From positions 248,001-312,000 of the forward strand of contig JASSUH010000001.1 in the NCBI GenBank assembly GCA_031963445.1: 64,000 nucleotides of DNA, in the 5' to 3' direction. Under the pieces are notes generated by a model. The model made no database searches. It was not told where the DNA came from and was given only the letters and a program-made list of their open reading frames with translations. The translations under genes and the position numbers were made by a program. The stretch is from JASSUD01 sp031963445 (lineage in GTDB: Bacteria; Pseudomonadota; Gammaproteobacteria; Burkholderiales; Burkholderiaceae). This document shows positions 16,519 to 25,142 of this stretch, piece by piece; within the stretch, counting starts at the first letter, position 1; each line of letters begins with the position of its first letter.

Positions 16519-17877
16519 ATGTCAATTATTTCTCCGAAGAACCTACTTAAAAAAATACTAAAAGGTCAAAAGGAGCAAAAAACCGAAGAGCACCACAATC
16601 CTTTAGGAAAGGTGGCGACAAATTCTGACGCAGAGGCGAAAGGATGGCACCTGTACCTAAATACACGGATGCTAATTTGTATCTTCCTTGGCTTTACCTC
16701 TGGCTTACCATTGTTTGTACTCGTTAATTTGCTACAGGCATGGCTACGTTCTGAACACGTTGATATCAAAACTATTGGTCTTTTTGCACTGATTCACTTT
16801 CCTTACACCTGGAAGTTTCTCTGGGCGCCCCTGATGGATCGTTTTGCTATCAACTTTGTAGGGTGGCAGCCAGGCCGACGGCGTAGCTGGATGTTACTCA
16901 CGCAATTATTAGTGATGGCGACCATTGCAATGCTTGGTTTGGTTTCGCCGCGTTACGCGATCTGGAATGTGGCGGCACTAGCTGTCGCGCTTGCCTTCTT
17001 TAGCGCAAGCCAAGATGTGGTGCTCGATGCCTACCGCCGTGAACGACTAGCAGAGCATGAGCAAGGGTTAGGTGCGGCGATCTATGTCAACGCATATAAG
17101 GTAGCCGGCCTTATACCTGGGTCATTATCTTTAATCTTGGCCGATCATCTACCGTGGTCAACGGTCTTCATCATTACCGCCGTATTTATGCTGCCCGGTA
17201 TTGTCACTACGCTTTTTATTAACGAGCCGACGATACCAGGCACCCGTCCTCGTACCCTGCAGCAAGCGGTGCTTTTACCGTGGCGTGAATTCCTCACGCG
17301 AGATGGCTGGCTTGGTGCACTACTCATCTTAGCGTTTATCTTTTTCTATAAACTAGGTGACGTCATGGCGGCGTCATTAGCTACCTCCTTTTTTCTTGAC
17401 CTAGGTTTTAGTAAAACGGAAATTGGCACCGTGGCCAAGTTGGTTGGCTTTTGGGCCAGCATTGCGGGTGGTTTGGTAGGCGGGGTAACGCTCGTGAAGC
17501 TGGGTACTGCACGAGGCTTATGGATTTTTGGGTTAGCGCAAATGCTATCTATTTTTGGTTTTGCTTGGCTGTGCAAACAAAGCCCAACCCCTATTGCACT
17601 AGCCTTTGTCATAGGCGCAGAAACATTTACTGTTGGACTTGGCACAACAGCTTTTATTGCTTACTTAGCGCAGACCACTGACCCACGCTATACCGCGACT
17701 CAGTTCGCTTTATTTACCAGCCTAGCCGCGATACCTCGTACGCTAGCCACGGCCAGCACAGGGTATCTAGTCGATCATATGGGTTGGTTTAATTTCTTCC
17801 TACTCTGCGCAATGCTAGCCTTGCCTGGTATGTTGCTATTGTTAAAAATTGCACCTTGGAAGTCGCTCAAAGCATAA
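16519..17877 (+). CDS. ampG: AmpG-like muropeptide/MFS permease
   Basis: 452 residues with about 12 hydrophobic helices starting near residue 50. AmpG imports anhydro-muropeptides across the inner membrane for peptidoglycan recycling. MLICIFLGFTSGLPLFVLVN, LWAPLMDR, GRRRSWM and SASQDVVLDAYRRE are characteristic. A charged, Lys/Glu-rich cytoplasmic lead of about 45 residues precedes the first helix. It lies 16 bp after metW, and a protease gene follows 12 bp later, so all may be one transcript. Confidence 0.9.
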   Translation: MSIISPKNLLKKILKGQKEQKTEEHHNPLGKVATNSDAEAKGWHLYLNTRMLICIFLGFTSGLPLFVLVNLLQAWLRSEHVDIKTIGLFALIHFPYTWKFLWAPLMDRFAINFVGWQPGRRRSWMLLTQLLVMATIAMLGLVSPRYAIWNVAALAVALAFFSASQDVVLDAYRRERLAEHEQGLGAAIYVNAYKVAGLIPGSLSLILADHLPWSTVFIITAVFMLPGIVTTLFINEPTIPGTRPRTLQQAVLLPWREFLTRDGWLGALLILAFIFFYKLGDVMAASLATSFFLDLGFSKTEIGTVAKLVGFWASIAGGLVGGVTLVKLGTARGLWIFGLAQMLSIFGFAWLCKQSPTPIALAFVIGAETFTVGLGTTAFIAYLAQTTDPRYTATQFALFTSLAAIPRTLATASTGYLVDHMGWFNFFLLCAMLALPGMLLLLKIAPWKSLKA

Positions 17878-17889
17878 CTGAAGAGAAAA

Positions 17890-18780
17890 ATGATGAGTTA
17901 TTTTCGACGGCTATGGACATTTTTCTTTGCTTGCCAAGTCGTCGTCGCCAATAGCATCTCTCTTACTTATGCGACCAACCATACCGCAGAGGTAAACGAT
18001 GCTAACAAAATTCGCTATGACAACCTCAACTTGCATAGCTCTATTTCCTCTCACGCATTCGAGCAGCAAGTCGCTCAGGCATATCAAAGATTACTTAACG
18101 GCACCACTCATAAGCCACCTTTATTGCCCGCTCAACATAAACAAGTCAAACGGGTACGAGCTATCGTGCATAGGCTTGCGCCGCATGCGCTGAAATGGAG
18201 CGAGCAGGTGAAAGATTGGCAATGGGAAGTCAATATAGTGGGCTCCGCTGAAGTACGCGCGTATGAACTACCGGGTGGGAAAATCATCATTTATAGCGGA
18301 ATGCTTAAGCGCCTGCGGCTCAATGACGATCAAATTGCGCTACTGCTTGCGCATCAAATCGCGCATGCATTACGTGAGCATGCACGCGCTCATCTAAGTG
18401 AGGTACCGCTTATTTTCGGCACCTCGCTTACCCCTTCTCTATTATTTGGTCTGACGCATCCTAGCATTGCGATACCTAGCACCCATACGCAACTTTTATC
18501 GGTGCAATATTCACATACTGATGAAACTGAAGCTGATGTCATAGGCGCCGATATTGCCGCGCGCGCAGGCTACGATCCTCGCGCTGCCACGGTGCTATGG
18601 CAACGGCTTAGCAATATATCGCGTGAAGTACAGGTGGATTTTGTGGAGAGGCATCCGTTTGCTAAAGAACGCATCAGGGATTTGAAAAAAAGGTTGCCAG
18701 AGTTATTGCCGATCTATAGCAAAGCACGGCACAAGGCAGCAAAATCTGCAGCCGCTCGTGCTCATTCAGTGAGGCACTAG
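17890..18780 (+). CDS. M48 family metalloprotease-like protein with HQxxH instead of HExxH
   Basis: 296 residues with an N-terminal signal or anchor (FFFACQVVVANSISLTYA). The fold matches periplasmic BepA/LoiP-like M48 peptidases: NAYxLPGGKI-type strand (here RAYELPGGKIIIYSGML, 123-139), the zinc helix LLLAHQIAHALREHA (151-165) and the second motif DETEAD (211-216) with E212 as probable third ligand. The catalytic Glu of HExxH is Gln156 (codon CAA), so hydrolysis should be lost or strongly reduced while zinc ligands H155, H159 and E212 remain. No TPR domain follows. It may be a pseudo-enzyme acting as chaperone, or a decaying gene. Confidence 0.85.
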   Translation: MMSYFRRLWTFFFACQVVVANSISLTYATNHTAEVNDANKIRYDNLNLHSSISSHAFEQQVAQAYQRLLNGTTHKPPLLPAQHKQVKRVRAIVHRLAPHALKWSEQVKDWQWEVNIVGSAEVRAYELPGGKIIIYSGMLKRLRLNDDQIALLLAHQIAHALREHARAHLSEVPLIFGTSLTPSLLFGLTHPSIAIPSTHTQLLSVQYSHTDETEADVIGADIAARAGYDPRAATVLWQRLSNISREVQVDFVERHPFAKERIRDLKKRLPELLPIYSKARHKAAKSAAARAHSVRH

Positions 18781-18786
18781 GCTTTG

Positions 18787-18982
18787 AGAACCTGCTCACG
18801 ATCTCGAAGCAGAAAGATATTAGAGGTATTGGGTAGGCATGTTGGGGTTCCGTATTTAATTAAACCCCTCACCCCAACCTACGAACATTGGCAAAGAATG
18901 GTAGGTTGGGGTGACACAGGAGCCCCAACGTGCGAACCAACAGCCTCTATTCAAATCTTTTGGAAGACCTACTATAGGTTCT
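18787..18982. repeat. Interspersed repeat, family A (full-length copy)
   Basis: About 196 bp. Ends AGAACCTGCTCACGATCT and ...ATAGGTTCT; inside are two inverted GGGGTT/CCCCAACC palindromes and the TATTTAATTAAACCCC centre. Its right end touches the TGA stop of the minus-strand ompW-like gene at 18982-18984. Confidence 0.88.
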
Positions 18983-19704
18983 CAGAATCGAAGACCAATG
19001 CGCAAATTAGGCACTATCGAATCCATCTTAATACTTGGCTCAGTCCTGAAAGGCATTGAATCGTCAAGCGGTATGCGCAGTCTAGCTGTTGTTTCCAATG
19101 GCATATAAGACACTGATAAATCGATAAACCAAGATTGGCTCAAACGATAAATAAGCCCTGCATTGAAAACGGGTTCCCATTGATTGCGTATCGAAAAAAT
19201 GCTACCTATCTGTTCACCGAGAATTGCTTTGGTATCAACCTCTGCGCTTGAAAACAGAGTTCGGCTAATACCCACACCTAAATATGGACGAAGCCTTTGC
19301 TCTGCATTGGAAAAATAGTATTTCAACAAAAATGCAAAGCTTTCATGCTGCACAGAGCCAACCCTGCCCTCCCCATCAAGCTCCCGCGTACCTCGCAAAT
19401 AAATACGCTCAGGCAAATTAAATACAAATTCGCCCGCAAGATGATCAGTAATAAAGTAAGTCGCACTCAAATTAAACATAGGTGAATTAACCGACTCGAT
19501 ACCTTTATCGCTTAATGGATTATGCTCGATAGGCATGCCCTTAAATCCTTCGAGAGCTGCTTTTCTTCCTAAAGAGTCACTCCCACCCTGCGGTATAAAA
19601 TAGGCCCCTCCAGCACTAATTATTAAGTCACCCTTTGATTGAGCCTGCGCTACGCTAACACATAATAATAAAACGGCTCCTACTATAAATTTCTTTATTC
19701 CCAT
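18982..19704 (-). CDS. OmpW family outer-membrane protein (copy 1)
   Basis: 240 residues with signal peptide MGIKKFIVGAVLLLCVSVAQAQS. OmpW proteins are eight-stranded beta barrels in the outer membrane that admit small hydrophobic molecules. SATYFITDHLAGEFVFNLPE, LRPYLGVGISRTLF and FNAGLIYRLSQSWFIDLSVSYMPLETTA are family segments, and the protein ends in the outer-membrane-type terminal Phe (IGLRF). It is the most diverged of three tandem paralogues on this strand. The stop abuts a family A repeat. Confidence 0.9.
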   Translation of the reverse strand: MGIKKFIVGAVLLLCVSVAQAQSKGDLIISAGGAYFIPQGGSDSLGRKAALEGFKGMPIEHNPLSDKGIESVNSPMFNLSATYFITDHLAGEFVFNLPERIYLRGTRELDGEGRVGSVQHESFAFLLKYYFSNAEQRLRPYLGVGISRTLFSSAEVDTKAILGEQIGSIFSIRNQWEPVFNAGLIYRLSQSWFIDLSVSYMPLETTARLRIPLDDSMPFRTEPSIKMDSIVPNLRIGLRF

Positions 19705-19904
19705 TCAAGATCCCATCATTTGTATTTACTGCATTTTCATTTACCTCAACCATTTTTTTCATTTCTACTAAAAAACTAAAACTAATGAGGCACTAATTTC
19801 TAAAAACTCAAAGAAATAAAAACCGCGATTACAAATCTTAAATAAGCGATAAATTCTTGGGTGATACCATTAACTTTCTTAAATTTGAGTTATTTGCACC
19901 CATA

Positions 19905-19970
19905 AAAAAACGCCGCTATTTCACTATTTCTTAAAAAGAACAAAGCAAAGATAACGACGTTTATAATTTT
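19905..19970 (-). terminator. Hairpin terminator after ompW-like copy 2
   Basis: Inverted repeat AAACGCCGCTATTTCACT...AACGACGTTT with an A-rich flank that reads as a T-run on the minus strand. It is similar in sequence and position to the hairpin after copy 3, suggesting that gene and terminator duplicated together. Confidence 0.6.
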
Positions 19971-19984
19971 TCTATCAGACTAAA

Positions 19985-20650
19985 TTAAAATTTATAGCCG
20001 ATACTGACAAAGGTAGTGATTGGATCAAGTTTTAATTTACTTGTACTACTCGCCACCCTACCTGTTCCTCTTTCCGTATAGACTGCTGTGACCGTGCCTG
20101 CGTCTAGCGGCATGGCTGTTACTGACACACCACCGAATAATTGGTCAGTAAATTGATAAGTAAAGCCAGCGTTAAAAACAGGTGCCCACTTATTCTTAAA
20201 ATCAAAATTTATATATTTTGCGTAGGATTCAGTTTTTCTAAACGAAACACGGCTCGCACCCACACCAATATAAGGACGTAATTTATCTTCAGCATTGAGG
20301 AAGTAATACTTCAACAGCAAAGCAGGACTGAATTGTTCTACTGAAGCTAATTTGTAGTCGGCACGATATGCACCTTTCAGATTTATGCGGGCTGGCGTGC
20401 TAAGTGCAAGCTCTCCAGCAAGATTGTCAGTGATAAAATAAGTGCCACTCAGGCCAAAAGAATTTGTGCTTTCGCCTGAAATACTTTTGAATGCTGTCCC
20501 AGAAAAATTCGCAGCGGACTCTTTCTTCGCAACATAAGTCCAACCCGCATTTAAAATAAAACTACCCGCTGATTGCGCATGTGCGGCAGTCGCGCAGACC
20601 AAAACAGCTAATGCTGCAATAATTTGTTTCAACTTCATTTGAATCTTCAT
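19985..20650 (-). CDS. OmpW family outer-membrane protein (copy 2)
   Basis: 221 residues, signal peptide ending ATAAHAQSAGS. Closely related to copy 3: SGTYFITDNLAGELALSTPA, SVEQFSPALLLKYYFLNAED, LRPYIGVGASRVSFR and the C-terminus TTFVSIGYKF are shared. The first Met (20650) has CTCAGG only at the ATG; the internal Met at 20638 (MKLKQIIAAL) is a possible start. It is preceded by the terminator of copy 3, so it likely has its own promoter. Confidence 0.93.
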   Translation of the reverse strand: MKIQMKLKQIIAALAVLVCATAAHAQSAGSFILNAGWTYVAKKESAANFSGTAFKSISGESTNSFGLSGTYFITDNLAGELALSTPARINLKGAYRADYKLASVEQFSPALLLKYYFLNAEDKLRPYIGVGASRVSFRKTESYAKYINFDFKNKWAPVFNAGFTYQFTDQLFGGVSVTAMPLDAGTVTAVYTERGTGRVASSTSKLKLDPITTFVSIGYKF

Positions 20651-20707
20651 CCTGAGTTACTTGCACTAATATATTTTCTTACGAAGCTCGCGCAAGGCAA
20701 ATATAAA

Positions 20708-20766
20708 AAGCGCCGCTACTCTACTTTCTGCTTTTCCCAAGCAAAGAGTGAAATAGCGGCGCTTAT
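20708..20766 (-). terminator. Hairpin terminator after ompW-like copy 3
   Basis: Perfect 11-bp stem AAGCGCCGCTA (20708-20718) with TAGCGGCGCTT (20754-20764), further pairing inside the loop, and a T-run on the minus strand (CTTTTTATATTT). Confidence 0.8.
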
Positions 20767-20786
20767 AATTTATCTATCCGCCTAAA

Positions 20787-21437
20787 TTAAAACTTATAGC
20801 CGATACTTACAAAGGTAGTGATTGGGTTTAGCTTTAAGCTATCGTTGCTCTTTCCAGCCACTTTTTTCGCAGTGTCTGTCACAGTGATAGTTCCTGATTT
20901 CAATGGCGTATAAGAGACTGACACACCACCAAATAATTGATCAGTAAATTGGTAGGTAAAACCAGCATTAGCAACAGGTGCCCATTTGTTCTTAAACTCA
21001 AGGCTTGTTTTCAGTGTTCCATCTGTCTCACCCTGTGCATTTCTAAACGAAACACGGCTTACGCCAACACCAACATAGGGACGGAATTTATCTTCTGCAT
21101 TGAGGAAATAATATTTCAGCAATAAAGTTGGACTAAATTGCTCTACCGAACCCACTTTATCCTTTCCGACTTTCAAATTGATGCGAGTCAGTGTACTAAG
21201 CGCGAGCTCTCCAGCGATGTTATCTGTAATGAAATACGTACCGCTTAGACCAAATGCACTTGCATTTTGAGATTTAATATCAATCGAAGTCTCATTCCGA
21301 TCATTATGCCAACTGGATTTCTGCGTCGTTACATTAGTCCAGCCTGCATTTAAGATAAAACTACCAGCTGATTGAGCTTGCGCTGCTGTAGCGCCGAGGA
21401 GAGCAGCTGACGCTGCGATAATAAACTTTAATTTCAT
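20787..21437 (-). CDS. OmpW family outer-membrane protein (copy 3)
   Basis: 216 residues from ATG 21437. This start gives the clean signal peptide MKLKFIIAASAALLGATAAQ and has AGGAAAAAG upstream; a longer open frame to 21605 would bury the signal peptide and is rejected. SGTYFITDNIAGELALSTLT, KFRPYVGVGVSRVSFR, FTYQFTDQLFGGVSVSYTPL and terminal IGYKF mark OmpW. Most similar to copy 2. Confidence 0.94.
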   Translation of the reverse strand: MKLKFIIAASAALLGATAAQAQSAGSFILNAGWTNVTTQKSSWHNDRNETSIDIKSQNASAFGLSGTYFITDNIAGELALSTLTRINLKVGKDKVGSVEQFSPTLLLKYYFLNAEDKFRPYVGVGVSRVSFRNAQGETDGTLKTSLEFKNKWAPVANAGFTYQFTDQLFGGVSVSYTPLKSGTITVTDTAKKVAGKSNDSLKLNPITTFVSIGYKF

Positions 21438-21718
21438 GTGCTTTTTCCTACCTATAGATAAATACACTTGCTTACGGAGTCTGAGACAAACTGCGTTATC
21501 TAGCCTCAGTCTTATGCTCTTATTGCAACAAGAGCACTTGTCGGCTACCACAAAAAACTTCCCCCGACAATCAGGTTTAATTCTACTATAGGAAATTTCT
21601 TGCATAATGAAGTGTTGAAATAAAGCAGCACTTTCTCAATAAAAAACTTCTCTTCGTTCTTTTTAACCCACATTCTTAATTTCAATTTTTCATCTACATA
21701 GATGCACCGTTATCGCTA

Positions 21719-21868
21719 AGAGGCTTTTCATGATCTTTCAAAAGTGGGTTGTGTTGGGGTTCCGTATTTAATTAAATGAGTCACCCCAACCTACGAACAG
21801 TGCGAATTGTAGGTTGGGGTGACGAAGGAACCCCAACATGCGCACCAACAGCCTCTATAGGATCTTCT
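21719..21868. repeat. Interspersed repeat, family A
   Basis: Starts AGGCTTTTCATGATCTTTC, contains two inverted GGGGTT/AACCCC palindromes around TATTTAATTAA and the GACGAAGGAACCCCAACATG core. It ends at the TAA stop codon of the response regulator (21869-21871). Confidence 0.87.
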
Positions 21869-22747
21869 TTACGTTCCATCAGCAGGTAATTCTGTCAGCG
21901 CAGGTGTGTTGTTTAGTACGCGATAAGTTGAAGTAACTTGTGCAGCGGCTAACATTAAAGCAGGGTCCGTTGCTGGCCTTTGTAAAACAGAATTTTTACG
22001 AGGCCTAAGAGGGACAGGAGAGCGCATGCCAGGGATTGGTTTTGGCCCCATTCCTTCAGCTCTACTACACCATATCCGAAGCTTTTCAAACTGCCAATTG
22101 TTGTAAAGCGCAACGGCTGAAGCACGGTTGGTTGCACCCAATAGCCTAAACACGCTCGCTAGATGGATTTTGACTGTTCCCTCACTAATACCTAATGTGC
22201 GCGCAATCATTTTATTGGTGTTGCCCATATGAACTAAACGCATAATCTGATGCTGGCGAGGCGAGAGACGTTCCATACCACTATTGGAGCGGCGTGGAAG
22301 TTTTTTGTCGGAAGAGTGAGTGCGATTTTTGGCAGGGCGACTTTCATTTGATAACGCCGAATTTAACGCGCACACTGGCACGTAATAGCCACCTAACGAT
22401 ACCAACTCAAGCGCTCGCAAAATCAGACAAGGGTCGAGATGGCGTGGGATAACGCCAAGCACTCCCGCATGTAATAGCGAGTCGACTATCTCGGAGTCTG
22501 TTGCATCGCTCAAAATAGCAACCTGTAGCGTAGGATATTCGCGCAGCACATTCACAAGATTCGCCACATCCATCCAACGTGATTGCCCATCAATCACTAA
22601 AAGATCAGGCAAACCAAATCTTAAAATATGTATCACTTGTTGCCAGTTTTGTGCTTCTGTAAATTTCGCATACCGATCTATTTGCCTCAATAACGTTTTG
22701 AGTCCTTCGCACCGTTCGGGCTGATCGTCGAGTACAAAAAATTTCAT
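21869..22747 (-). CDS. LuxR/FixJ-type response regulator
   Basis: 292 residues. Receiver domain about 1-118: acidic pair D7-D8 and probable phospho-acceptor D53 (LLVIDGQSR). The conserved Lys after beta-5 is Arg102 (GVIPRHL), an unusual substitution. HTH of LuxR type about 160-216: RLSPRQHQIMRLVHMGNTNK and ISEGTVKIHLASVFRLLGA. A C-terminal tail of about 70 residues is unassigned. No histidine kinase gene lies nearby, so its partner is unknown. It may respond to a remote kinase or act unphosphorylated. The stop abuts a family A repeat. Confidence 0.9.
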   Translation of the reverse strand: MKFFVLDDQPERCEGLKTLLRQIDRYAKFTEAQNWQQVIHILRFGLPDLLVIDGQSRWMDVANLVNVLREYPTLQVAILSDATDSEIVDSLLHAGVLGVIPRHLDPCLILRALELVSLGGYYVPVCALNSALSNESRPAKNRTHSSDKKLPRRSNSGMERLSPRQHQIMRLVHMGNTNKMIARTLGISEGTVKIHLASVFRLLGATNRASAVALYNNWQFEKLRIWCSRAEGMGPKPIPGMRSPVPLRPRKNSVLQRPATDPALMLAAAQVTSTYRVLNNTPALTELPADGT

Positions 22748-22837
22748 TTGAGTCTCCCCTGATGCATTGCCTGATGGTAGGTAAAAGAATTAGCCCATCG
22801 CTTAGAACCCACACCAACGAAAGATGAATAGGCTCCT

Positions 22838-23055
22838 AGAACCTTTTCACGATCTCAAAGAGAAGAGATTTGAGAGGTTATCGGTAGTCATGTTGGGGTT
22901 CCGTATTTAATTAAACCCTTTATCCCAACCTACGAATATCGACCAAGAATCGTAGGTTGGGGTGACGAAGGAACCCCAACGGGTGCATCAACAATCTCTA
23001 TTGGCTCTTCTGAAAGACCTAGATTGGACTCTTAGAAAGATCATGAACCGGTTCT
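22838..23055. repeat. Interspersed repeat, family A (best full-length copy)
   Basis: 218 bp with imperfect 18-bp terminal inverted repeats AGAACCTTTTCACGATCT and AGATCATGAACCGGTTCT. The inside holds inverted GGGGTTCC/GGAACCCC blocks, the TATTTAATTAAACCC centre and TCGTAGGTTGGGG. TA lies next to both outer ends. It lies upstream of the response regulator gene, where it may carry or displace its promoter. Confidence 0.9.
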
Positions 23056-23334
23056 TACGCGAGCGTGCATAAACTCTTAATGCATCATGACAAATTTACT
23101 GCGCACTTGCGCTCTATCCAAAAGGTATAGGGCGAATAGCAAAGAAATAGGGAAAGAAAAAAATGAAGGCGTAAAACGCTAATAAAAACGAGGACAAAAA
23201 ATACGAGGACAGCAGGTAGGTAAGGCAAGTCCGTTGTGATTCGCTCGGGAATCCATTTCATAAAACAACAGAATTCATCACGACCCATCTAAACGACAGA
23301 GCCAAGATTCATCTCTATTTCTCAAGGAACCCCC

Positions 23335-23383
23335 TTAATACGAATGGCTAGCAAGGTATTAACTTGCTAGCCATTCGTATTAA
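23335..23383. repeat. Perfect 21-bp inverted repeat
   Basis: Arms 23335-23355 (starts TTAATACGAATGGCTAGC) and 23363-23383 are exact reverse complements with a 7-nt loop GTATTAA. It lies 28 bp downstream of the minus-strand DUF2863 gene. No T-run follows on either strand. The rest of 23056-23411 shows no supportable gene. Confidence 0.85.
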
Positions 23384-23411
23384 AGGAAGAGCATTTTTAA
23401 AAACAAAGCCT

Positions 23412-24614
23412 TTAATGAAAACAAGGCTGAACAGCTTCTGTTTCTTCCGGCATCTCCGCATGCACAATTTCGCCAAGTGGATCTACATAAAGTGGTGCAT
23501 TACAGTCTTCGCAATACTCAGGCTCAAAGCGATCGGCATGGCGGCGAATATCGGTGACGCCTCTTTTTTTCAGAAGCGAAATAATGTGCTCCAGTGGATT
23601 ATCTAGTTCTATTTCTTCTTCATCTAGACTACTTTCATTTTCTCGCTCATACAGCGGCCATATGAGACCATGCAGCACATCATTATCGCCTCGCTGTGTA
23701 AATCCTATTCGGTATTCACTAACACGCGTTTCACCAAAGCCACCAATCACAGCACGCAAATCACTCGCGTTGATTTCGAGTGCATCTTCTAGATAACGCA
23801 CAGCCGCATTTAGCATATGGGGTCGAATAGATTCATCTGCCGCGCGGCATGCTGAATAATATGCATCGGGTAGTAAACACTCCCATTCACAGCCGGGCAA
23901 AATGCGTCCAAGTTCTACACTGACTTGTTCAGTCCATTCCTTTAAGCACACTTCACGATCTAAGTAGGCACCGCTTTTTTCTACTTGCCAGCGAAATAGT
24001 GCCGTGCCCGCTGGTACCGCTACTGCTGCTAATAAAAAGCGTGGATCAGCGAGGATGGGGGACGTCTCCGGCAAACTTTTTGTATTCAAATGCACTTCGC
24101 TATCAGTAAGCGCTGCTTGCGCCAACTGTTGGTTAAAGCGATAAGTCTCCACATAATTGCGTGGCAATTGATCAATGCTATACAAATAAGGCGCAACGCT
24201 CAGACGCGTGCCATTGGCTAGCACACTATCTTGTAAACATTTATGCAAAGCTTGCGTAGCCTCAGCTTTTAATACGCCTGAAGGAATCGCATAACGCGTC
24301 CAAGCCAAGATGGGCACAGCCATCAATAACACATCCCAGTTTTTATCTTCATGCTGCACAGTCAGTGATTCGCTATGCGTTTCAGCGAGTTCCGCGAGCG
24401 CACTATAGGCATCTACCTGCTCTTGCTGCAGACGATCAAGCGCAGCCTCCAGCGTAGCTTGATTGCCGTTGCGCAAAATCTTCGCGACCAACAAGCCGAT
24501 ACGAGCTTCCCAAAAACTGTCTTCAACTCGACTCCCTGAAGCAAAGAGCATGAGCGATAAGCCGATTAATTTTTGAGCATCAGCAGGCAGACGTTTGGCA
24601 TTTGACGAGCGCAT
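23412..24614 (-). CDS. DUF2863 family protein
   Basis: 400 residues from the ATG at 24614. This start gives MRSSNAKRLPADAQKLIGLS, matching the family N-terminus; 26 extra upstream codons are open but rich in Phe/Leu/Lys and unconvincing. The family is restricted largely to betaproteobacteria and its function is unknown. A C-terminal CEDCNAPLYVDPLGEIVH block has a CxxC pair. The acidic linker ESSLDEEEIELDNP lies before it. No membrane helix is seen. Confidence 0.8.
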   Translation of the reverse strand: MRSSNAKRLPADAQKLIGLSLMLFASGSRVEDSFWEARIGLLVAKILRNGNQATLEAALDRLQQEQVDAYSALAELAETHSESLTVQHEDKNWDVLLMAVPILAWTRYAIPSGVLKAEATQALHKCLQDSVLANGTRLSVAPYLYSIDQLPRNYVETYRFNQQLAQAALTDSEVHLNTKSLPETSPILADPRFLLAAVAVPAGTALFRWQVEKSGAYLDREVCLKEWTEQVSVELGRILPGCEWECLLPDAYYSACRAADESIRPHMLNAAVRYLEDALEINASDLRAVIGGFGETRVSEYRIGFTQRGDNDVLHGLIWPLYERENESSLDEEEIELDNPLEHIISLLKKRGVTDIRRHADRFEPEYCEDCNAPLYVDPLGEIVHAEMPEETEAVQPCFH

Positions 24615-25142
24615 AAAAAAATGTTTTCCAAAGAAAAGAAAGAGGAGAGTACGTATTTTAGCTTTGTTGGCGAAGACTGCTCTTTTTCGCAAAAAGAAAG
24701 ATAGGGAACCTTTGCTAAGTCCTTAGGCGGCAGGGCAAACAACTACGGCCTCACGGCAAGCACCAATGTACTGACAGCAAAAGTATGCCTGGCTCTTTAG
24801 CTTAGCAAAGCCTCCATATCAAGAAGCTTACAGCCATGCTCGAACAGGGCACAGCTGCTGTTTGTCTATTTGTAAGAAATGTAAGACTCTGAAAAATAAC
24901 CATCCAAACCAATAAATTAAGGTCTATAACTGATACCCATAGAAATTTATATTTAAATAAAAATCTCTATGCCGATATTTTTCATGGGAAGGTTTACCGG
25001 CACAAACAGTAAATTGGTGCATCAAAAAAGCGATCAATCAAATATGACGCCACCAATCACTCTTGCAAACTTCCCCTTCATATCTGTAGCAGTCACTCTT
25101 TTTATTGCTGCAGCGTATTAATTTAATAAGGAGATGGTCACT
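24615..25142. other. Intergenic region with a degenerate family C repeat fragment
   Basis: About 24728-24800 resembles the inside of the 33163-33289 element (GGCGGCAGGGCAAACAACTA..., CCAATGTACTGACAGCAAA, TATGCCTGGCT), but has no terminal arms. The rest is AT-rich with no gene seen. A clear AAGGAG ribosome binding site for the glycosyltransferase lies at 25128-25133. Confidence 0.5.

Noticed and set aside
23085..23288. 67-codon minus-strand hydrophobic ORF
   Set aside because: No ribosome binding site, atypical Phe/Leu-rich composition from an AT-rich stretch, and next to repeat DNA.
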